Shown one piece after another: positions 13,920-21,500 of a DNA stretch of 47,983 nucleotides. Under the pieces are notes generated by a model that did no database searches, was not told the origin of the DNA, and was given only the letters and a program-made list of their open reading frames with translations. Position numbers and translations under genes: made by a program. The stretch covers positions 1-47,983 of the IMG/VR virus record IMGVR_UViG_3300030108_002336; one strand, 5' to 3'. Position 1 is the first letter of the stretch, and every line of letters starts with the position of its first letter. Source of the DNA: a virus.

Positions 13920-15959
13920 CTATTGTTGAATTTTAGCAAACATAGCATTTAATGTATAACCTAAATTTGAATTTATTGCATTAGGGAACTGTTGTCCTTT
14001 TTTACCGTAGAATTCATCAAGCTTACTACCCAATGTAACTAGTCTGTTTAAATCAGACGAGTTGGTAGGATCAAAGTAGAATAGAAGTTCTGGTGTTCCT
14101 GTAGAATATGACTTTCCTGCAAAAGGATCAGCAGCTGTAATACCACCTGTATTGGGGCGAAGATCTTCAAAAAAGTTAGATCCGTCTGGTTGAGTACCAA
14201 CTCTAAATAAAGGAGTCCCAATATCAAAGGATACCTCTCCTTCAAGGGCTTCAATTGGTACGCCTAAACGACCAACACCGAAACCAGTAACACCACTCTT
14301 ATTTAACTTAACACCTATTTTAAGTTTACCTGAAGCATCTTTTGTAAATACTATATTATCTATACCTCCCTCTACGCCAGTTTGTGGTGAGAATTGGAAT
14401 TGAGAACTTCCACTCATATTTACATTAAAATTACCCACTGTTTGAGGTAAGAAATGCGATGAAGTTTCAAATTGTTCTATAAAGGATCTTGTTACACCAG
14501 CTTGTTGGTCTAAGCCTGTTCCAACCATGCTGAATGATGGAGCTTTAACTAATAATAGATCACCAACCTTTGTTCCTCCTGGAATAAGTTGAGAGCCGAA
14601 TATAGATTGTTGAGCTAGAAGCCTTGCAAAACCAGCATTAAATAAATCTGCTTCACCTGGTACAGTAAATAACAAGTCAGAGTTTATCATATCCTGTATA
14701 TCCTCAATAGCAAATAGATCATTAGGATTTACAGTTGTCATACCTGCTAAAGTATTCTGAAGAGAGTTGTCTCTCTCTTCTGCCTTAGCATCTTGTCTAA
14801 CATTTTTATCATAATTACTACCCTCTATAAGTAATGTACGGTAGTTAGGAGTTTGCATTATAGCATCAAACTTACGTCTAAGATCGTCTATTTGTGGTTG
14901 TGTAGCTACAGTTTGACCTTGTTCATTCCTTCCAAAAGCTAATTCAGGATTGTTATACAAGAACGCTCTTTCTTCTTCAGGAGTAAAATAACCTGTATTA
15001 TCTACCCTCACTTTTTCTATCATAGCATACCTAATCTCTTGACCAGTTTTAGTAGTATCTCTTATAAGACCGTCAACTAAATTTTCAGCTGCTGATTTAG
15101 CCCAGCCTAGTCCTACTCTATCGCCTTTGACTAAAGGTTGTAGGTATTCTTGACCTAAATTATACAGATCTTTTGAAGCTCTCTTCTGAGCGAATCTATT
15201 CATGTTAAATAGTTGACCTTGGTTAGATCCATAGATAGAAAGTCCTTGTAAGTAAGTTCCTGGCCCAGCCATGCCGCTAGCACTTCTGCTGTCTGCCACA
15301 CCATTGGGTGACTTCAATATTAAATGAGGTGTATCTCCACTATAATCTATCTCTCCATACTGTTGATACCCTCCAGCCATATAACTACCATCCTGTATCT
15401 CCTCAACACTAGCACCTATAAATCCAAGATCTGCATAGTTTTTCATCTTAGCTAACTCACTATTAGCATAAGTGGGTTCAAAATTAAACACCTTATCTAC
15501 AGATACCCCTTGCATATAGTCCTCTTGTTTTTTAGGATCAGCGATTACACCCTCTATCTGTGATATCTCATCTTGCGCAGCATACTTACCCTCAAAGTGA
15601 TTGTACCCATAAAGTTCATCATAGAAAGCGTTTGACTGACGAAGTAATTCTAAGCCTTGAGATACACTTGTTATTGGCTCCCCACTTATAAGGGTCATGC
15701 TTTGTATTTGAGAGTCAACTAAATCAACATGCTCTTGCCAAAAAGGCCTTAACGCTGGAGCTAAATCTGCACCAGTTTCTTGGTACACATCATCCATCAT
15801 TTTCTGGATTCTGTTTTGTTGAGCTAAACGTGCATTGTTAGCTTGTAAGGCCAGCCTTTGTTGCGCAGTATTTGCTGCAGCTGCAGCTTCTATAAGACCA
15901 TCAAAGCCTTTTAGAGGTATCCCACCTCCAGTATATATTGGTCCACTTTCGTTAGACAT
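13920..15959 (-). CDS. Probable internal (ejected) virion protein, 679 residues
   Basis: The first 60 residues form an Ala/Gln-rich helix (AAAAANTAQQRLALQANNAR), followed by a mixed helical region and a beta-rich C-terminal third (about 460-620). There is no signal peptide or membrane span. It starts one base into the end of the next gene and stops 2 bases before the giant protein starts, so all three are co-translated. Position after the tail muzzle genes and before the holin is where crAss-like phages encode cargo proteins. No enzyme family recognised; the role is from context. Confidence 0.6.
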   Translation of the reverse strand: MSNESGPIYTGGGIPLKGFDGLIEAAAAANTAQQRLALQANNARLAQQNRIQKMMDDVYQETGADLAPALRPFWQEHVDLVDSQIQSMTLISGEPITSVSQGLELLRQSNAFYDELYGYNHFEGKYAAQDEISQIEGVIADPKKQEDYMQGVSVDKVFNFEPTYANSELAKMKNYADLGFIGASVEEIQDGSYMAGGYQQYGEIDYSGDTPHLILKSPNGVADSRSASGMAGPGTYLQGLSIYGSNQGQLFNMNRFAQKRASKDLYNLGQEYLQPLVKGDRVGLGWAKSAAENLVDGLIRDTTKTGQEIRYAMIEKVRVDNTGYFTPEEERAFLYNNPELAFGRNEQGQTVATQPQIDDLRRKFDAIMQTPNYRTLLIEGSNYDKNVRQDAKAEERDNSLQNTLAGMTTVNPNDLFAIEDIQDMINSDLLFTVPGEADLFNAGFARLLAQQSIFGSQLIPGGTKVGDLLLVKAPSFSMVGTGLDQQAGVTRSFIEQFETSSHFLPQTVGNFNVNMSGSSQFQFSPQTGVEGGIDNIVFTKDASGKLKIGVKLNKSGVTGFGVGRLGVPIEALEGEVSFDIGTPLFRVGTQPDGSNFFEDLRPNTGGITAADPFAGKSYSTGTPELLFYFDPTNSSDLNRLVTLGSKLDEFYGKKGQQFPNAINSNLGYTLNAMFAKIQQ

Positions 15960-17224
15960 TACGATTGAAATTGTTTTTGACTGTAGACTTTGTTAAGTGC
16001 TGAAAGAAGTTCTCTTACCTGTGATTTTTGTGGGTTACCCTTTAGTGCTTTCAATACCATGTCTACATCCACATCTTTAAAAGCATCGTGGATAGATTCA
16101 GTTTGTTCACTATTCATTACAGTAATAGTACCATCCTCATTCACCATGTGAGTTTCTTGTCCAGTAGTTTTAGCTACAACCTCACCAGTCTTAGCGTCTT
16201 CTATATTGTATTCTTGTGCATCATGATCTTCTTTACCCCCTGTTTTGAAGCTTTCCCCAGGACGAAGAAGTTTATCTACAGTTCCACCCATATCAAACGT
16301 ACCTTTACCCTCACGCATACGTCTACGTATATACTCACTTACTCGCTTCTCTGCCTCTGTTTCCTCAATCTGTTTCATTCTTGATTCATGAGGTGTAGAT
16401 TGGCGTTTAGAACCTTCCTCCTGATCTTGATTAACTTCTTCTTCAACTTCTTCTTCAGGATCTTCTTGAATTACTGTATCCCCTTGATCTAAACCCTGCA
16501 GTATATCAGATAGTGTTCTCATATTGATGCCTGCACCTCCATATACTACGCCACCGCTTGCATACTTTGATAATTCTTTCTCTAACTCAGCTTTTTCTAT
16601 TTGAAGTTTAAGATCTCCTATCTGATCTTTAAGGCTTTTTGTTTTAATACCTTGATCAGCTGATCCAGGAAATAGTTGAGCATATGCATCAGGATTTGTT
16701 ACCTGTAAAGAAGCTAGATCTGTCGGTATGTTTAACGCACTACCTATACCTGAGTACAACGTCTGAGTACCTGCATCAAAAGCTTGTGTGCCTCTCTCTA
16801 AATCAAATTGAGACAACCCTCTGCTAACATTTAACGCATCTTCAGCAGCTTTAACTGCTGGCTGATTAGCATCCGCTATCTGTTGAGCGGTTGTAAAACC
16901 TAATTGTTGTTCTGCTTGCGCTAGATTAGTACCAAAATTTTGAGTGGCTCCGAAAGCTGATGGATCTCCAGATGCTAAAGCATCTAAAAACGAAGTCATA
17001 GACTGATCAAGTCTCTCTCTTGCTAGGTCACCAGATCTTTGAGCTAACCTCTTTTGTTCGTCTACACTGCTAAGAAGCTCATCACTAGGGCCTGCAGTAG
17101 CTAACAAAGCATCTCTTGCGTCACCTATTAAAGTCTCAGCATCTTTTCTCTGTTGTGCCCCTAGATAAGTGTTGAGGCCTGCCCCTACTAATTGTCCTAT
17201 TACTGATAATGCTCCTAATGCCAT
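15959..17224 (-). CDS. Internal virion protein with N-terminal glycine-zipper helix
   Basis: A 421-residue protein. Residues 1-24 are a Gly/Ala-rich hydrophobic helix (LGALSVIGQLVGAGLNTYLG), as in T7 gp14-like ejection proteins that insert in the outer membrane. Long Ala/Gln/Leu helices follow to about 215, then an acidic Glu-rich stretch (about 255-280), and a C-terminal module (LLRPGESFKTGGKEDHDAQE followed by an acidic-to-Gly turn and a TGQE motif) of a type I associate with phage internal proteins. A promoter-like TATTTTTG lies 18 bases upstream, so this is the first gene of a transcript covering the internal proteins and perhaps the lysis/envelope genes. Ejection role inferred. Confidence 0.65.
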   Translation of the reverse strand: MALGALSVIGQLVGAGLNTYLGAQQRKDAETLIGDARDALLATAGPSDELLSSVDEQKRLAQRSGDLARERLDQSMTSFLDALASGDPSAFGATQNFGTNLAQAEQQLGFTTAQQIADANQPAVKAAEDALNVSRGLSQFDLERGTQAFDAGTQTLYSGIGSALNIPTDLASLQVTNPDAYAQLFPGSADQGIKTKSLKDQIGDLKLQIEKAELEKELSKYASGGVVYGGAGINMRTLSDILQGLDQGDTVIQEDPEEEVEEEVNQDQEEGSKRQSTPHESRMKQIEETEAEKRVSEYIRRRMREGKGTFDMGGTVDKLLRPGESFKTGGKEDHDAQEYNIEDAKTGEVVAKTTGQETHMVNEDGTITVMNSEQTESIHDAFKDVDVDMVLKALKGNPQKSQVRELLSALNKVYSQKQFQS

Positions 17225-17242
17225 GATATACTGCTTATTTTA

Positions 17243-17250
17243 CAAAAATA
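17243..17250 (-). promoter_or_regulatory. Promoter -7 box TATTTTTG
   Basis: On the - strand this reads TATTTTTG, a match to the Bacteroidota TAnnTTTG box, preceded by TTTCG and followed by 18 bases to the ATG of the internal virion protein gene. It lies in a 31-base gap between genes. No clear -33 TTG element is seen. Confidence 0.55.
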
Positions 17251-17255
17251 CGAAA

Positions 17256-18578
17256 TTATTTTTTAGTTCTAGTACTACTCGAAATGCCTCCATGATCATA
17301 TTCAGAAAACTCATATTCTACATTTAAAGAAGTTATCTCAAAGTCTGCGCTATTAAGAACTAAGAATGCATCTGCAAACGATCCGTGTGGATCTGCTCCA
17401 TTTATAAACCCTGGTGTCATAGCGTACAACACTTCCCTACCTTGAAAAACAAGAGAATCTTCACCTTCTTGTGCCTGAAACTGATAAGGGCTAATAAAGT
17501 TTTCATCACCAGCACATCCTGGAGTCCTTTCATACCTTAGATGTGGACTATTAATGTTGTCAGGATTTCTAACCTGCATCATCAAAAAGTTACCCTTTTT
17601 AAAAGAGTTATTAGCGTCAGAGTAAGGATCTCCATAAGATAAAAATAAACCATAATCTTGACTGCCTAAAAAATTAATAGCTTCTGTGAAGTTGTATTGA
17701 TATTCTCCTGTATTAGGAGTATAAGGGTTTTCAGGGTCAGGATTTAATGTATAATATGGAGTAGAAATCATGTCCCCATCTTGGGTCACTCTTCCGCTAA
17801 AAAACTTTACATATTCTCCAGGGTCGCCATCACCAGTCCTTGAAGCAGGAATAGGGTGATTAGACATAAATCTCTCTATTTCAAAAGCATATAAGTGAAT
17901 ATTTGAAGGTGTAGCAATATTAAAAGTAATTGTGGGTGACACATCAAGACCGTCACTATCAACATGTAATCCAGGTATAGGAACAGGAGCTGAATCTTCT
18001 CCACCGTCAGTTAAAAGCCTCCATAAATTTGTTTGTAGATCTTCACTAAATGCTTGCCACCTATATACGTTACTTATCTTACCTATAGCTTTTATGTTAG
18101 TGCCTGTCATTGCTCTCTCCTTACCTATCTCTCCATATATAGCATGTCCTTTTCTTACTAGTGGTGTAAATCTATGATTATCTATGAGAGTTTGAGTTGT
18201 AGAATTGTTGTTAACAACAAACATACTTGAACCTAAATTTAAATTTTGGTTGTTGCCTTCTATAGAAAACGATTTAAATAGCTTATTACTAGACGTAGTA
18301 TTTCCAGTAGAAACCTTTGTTTTTTTATAGCCGTTAAAACTCACAGCTAAAGCAGAAACAGCACTATGACCAACATTAAAAAATGAATTATAAGCTCCTC
18401 CTGAAGAAAAAATAGAAGAATCATTGTGTCTCCAAATCATTTTGTTTTGATCATATTCAGCCTTATGCATAGGTGAAGTAAAAAACAATTTATTAATGTG
18501 CATCATACACGAAGGAGTATATGAGTATCTAGTCTTCCAATATTTTGCTGTGTTATTAAACGCTATTGTTTGCCTCAT
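17256..18578 (-). CDS. Tail protein, apparent C-terminal part of a split muzzle
   Basis: A 440-residue protein that starts directly in a module (TIAFNNTAKYWKTRYSYTPS, then INKLFFTS, KMIWRHND, YNSFF, and NKLFKSFSIEG) which, from memory of crAss-like and related podovirus muzzle/stabilisation proteins, normally follows the GGYDP..DEF..S segment in the same polypeptide. That segment is at the end of the conserved part of the neighbouring 1951-residue protein, 5 bases upstream and in another frame. I therefore read this as the C-terminal half of a muzzle now made as a separate chain. It is beta-rich, with no signal peptide. Alternatively it is an independent tail fibre or adaptor. Confidence 0.65.
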   Translation of the reverse strand: MRQTIAFNNTAKYWKTRYSYTPSCMMHINKLFFTSPMHKAEYDQNKMIWRHNDSSIFSSGGAYNSFFNVGHSAVSALAVSFNGYKKTKVSTGNTTSSNKLFKSFSIEGNNQNLNLGSSMFVVNNNSTTQTLIDNHRFTPLVRKGHAIYGEIGKERAMTGTNIKAIGKISNVYRWQAFSEDLQTNLWRLLTDGGEDSAPVPIPGLHVDSDGLDVSPTITFNIATPSNIHLYAFEIERFMSNHPIPASRTGDGDPGEYVKFFSGRVTQDGDMISTPYYTLNPDPENPYTPNTGEYQYNFTEAINFLGSQDYGLFLSYGDPYSDANNSFKKGNFLMMQVRNPDNINSPHLRYERTPGCAGDENFISPYQFQAQEGEDSLVFQGREVLYAMTPGFINGADPHGSFADAFLVLNSADFEITSLNVEYEFSEYDHGGISSSTRTKK

Positions 18579-18583
18579 AATTA

Positions 18584-21500
18584 CTATTGATTATTGTCTT
18601 CGTCATCGGAAGTAGATCTTGGTCCAGCAGCCTCTATATCTTCATCACTAAATCCTTCATTATTTAAATGAATTTCTAGACTATTTAAGTCACTTGCATT
18701 ATTAATACCATCTTGATTAACATCAAAACCCATATCGAGAGTTTCTGGATCGCTATTTAAATATGTAAATAAAGCCCAATAGTCTAAAGGATTTGACACT
18801 CCATCGCCATTTACATCAGTTATGTGTGCTGGGCCCTGATTTGTACTTCGCAATGTTAATAAATTTTTACGCTCAAGTCCAATGGTTGGGTCTTTTGGGT
18901 CCTGCGGATCTTCAGGTTTATCTATTTCAATAGATAAATTCATATCTGCAGTCTGCAAGCCACAATCGTCTTCAGCGCTTGAAAAAGTAAACGTAGGTGT
19001 GTAGTTATAAGTTCCTTCTGAAAGGGTTGGTGGAATATTCATTACAACCATTATTGTTACATTTTGATTAGGAAATATTGGAGTTCCAATAGCATCTGAT
19101 AATCCTACAAAATTTGTTACAAAAGGTGGTGACGGATATAAATCTGCAGCGTTAAGTGTGCCGATTTGAGAGCTAGAATTTGTAATTGTTACTGAAACTT
19201 CAACATAATCTCCTGCAGATAATCCTGATAAAGATCCAAGTTGTCCATTTACTTTAACTTTATATGAAAAATCAAATTCTGCACATCCAAATTGCACATC
19301 TGGATCTCCTGAATCTGGTTGAACATCGTCATCAGGATCGCCAAGTATTATAAACTCTCCATCATATTCAAAATCATAAAAGTTTTCATCTTCACTAAAA
19401 TCTCTCATATTGTGTATAGAGATAATAAATTCATCACGTAATGGATCGTACCCCCCAACAACTCTTATTCTTCCTTCACCATTAGCTTGATCTTCGAGAG
19501 CTCTTTTAAACACATTGTTAAAATAAGATTTCATACCAGCTTTAGATATAACCTCTATACCTTTAGACCTACTCCATCTATATACTTCTTTTCTACTTTT
19601 ACTAGCCCAATATATATTCTCTTCTGCTCTAACAACACTCTCTGGATTACCGTCTGTCCCGTAATCACCCATGTAGAACTTTTGTGTTCCTAAAATTTTA
19701 TCAGATCCAATTAAAGATTCACTGCCGCCTGCTGTAGATAAAATACTTCTGCTTACAGGTATAGAGCTGGCTTTATCTTCTTGAATTATAAATACGTTAT
19801 CATAATCATTCAACATATAATTTATAGATCCATACTCGTTAGGCAAATCTTTAAAGTTAAATGTCGATGCATTAAACATCGTATAGCTATTTCTTTTTGC
19901 AGAATAATTGTTTTTTTCAGAAAATGTTATAGACGATCTTTTATATAATGTTTGAGCATCGGGTACAACAACTTTTACCTTACCCCAATCTAATCCATCT
20001 GCGCCTGGTATAATATCTGTAAATGTTTGACATTCTAAAAAGTAATTTTTAAAACGAGGTTGACTTTTATTTTTCCCAACCTCAGCTATACCCTGTATAA
20101 TGCTTGCAAAACCTATATTCGTTAATTCAGGTTCATTTACAGGAATGTTTCTCCAGTATACATCTCCGTCTTGAAGAATTATCTCTGGTGTGCCATGAAC
20201 TTTGATGCCTTGTGGATTTAGCACTATGTCGTATTTTTCTCCTATTTCATAGAAAAATCTTTCATCAGCATCTTGAGATTTTTTAGGACTATATATCTCA
20301 ACAATAGTATTATGACTCCACTTATTATCTTGATATAAGTCTATTGCATCTTCATTAGTAGAATCATTAAATGGCATATCTAAAGCTACTGACGCATAAT
20401 TAAATCCCTCAGCATAAGGATTATTTTTTAAGACTAGAAATTGCCCTTCTTTATGTTTAGCACAGTATGTTGCATCTTCATTAAGAAGAATGTTTTCTTC
20501 TACATTAGAAGTCATTGTTTTTACACCAACAATTTCAAAATCGTAATCACCGCTTACAGGATATACAGTTGAGCCATCTGATTGTTTAAATGATATAATC
20601 CTTAGTTTATCACCCTCTGAATAAGTATATAAATCTTTCTCACCATTTACCCCCATAGCTCCATACGCATGACTATAAGAGGCGTTATTTTCTCCTTGCA
20701 ATAGTCCTAAAGAAACATAAATTAAAGCTTCATCAGTCATTACAGTAGCGTCAAAGTCTGGATTTGTATTTTCTAAGAAAGCAAGTCCAGTAGTGTATTG
20801 TCTAAAATCTCCAATTGTACTATTGCCACCATAAACAATTTGATAGTGAGTAGCCCATCTTGGTGGAAATCCAGTTATGTTTAGTTGTATATCAACTCTA
20901 CCTTTATTGTATTGACCTCGTTCTATATTAGAGTAACCTGCAACATATACATTAGTCAAATAATTAGCATGACCTGACCTACCTCTTTGATCGTAATAAA
21001 CGATGGCAAACTCATGATTTGCTCTAGTTTTAAATGATCGATGATAATATGTACCTCCTGCTAATAATACAAAGCTGTCATAATCAGGTACATCTAAAAA
21101 GTTATTATTGTTATTTAAATATGCACTTGCGCTTTCATAAGATCCAGTACCTTCAGCAACATCAAGAATATATTGCAATCTCACAAAATTACCAGCATTA
21201 CCAGTCATCAGATTTAAATTCATTGCATCTGTTATAGATCCAACACTAGGGAAAGTTTGAGCAACAAGATTTGGATGAGTAGGAGCCATTAAATGCAATA
21301 AAGCAGTAGCTCTATAACTCATGGAAAATTGATGCGCAGGTTGATCTGGCTGAGCGTTCTCCGAAACCATAGTAATACTAACATATGGTTGAGGTCCTAT
21401 ATTACCTTTAAATATTTGATATGGGGTTAAAGATCCAAAAGTTGTACCCATAACCTCATTTGGTGCATAAGGATTTGGATCATCGCCAAAAGCACCTTGA

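Noticed and set aside
18579-18583. Programmed frameshift or readthrough joining the two muzzle genes
   Set aside because: The second gene has its own ATG 5 bases after the stop and no slippery run was seen; the added domains lie before the stop, so separate chains are simpler.
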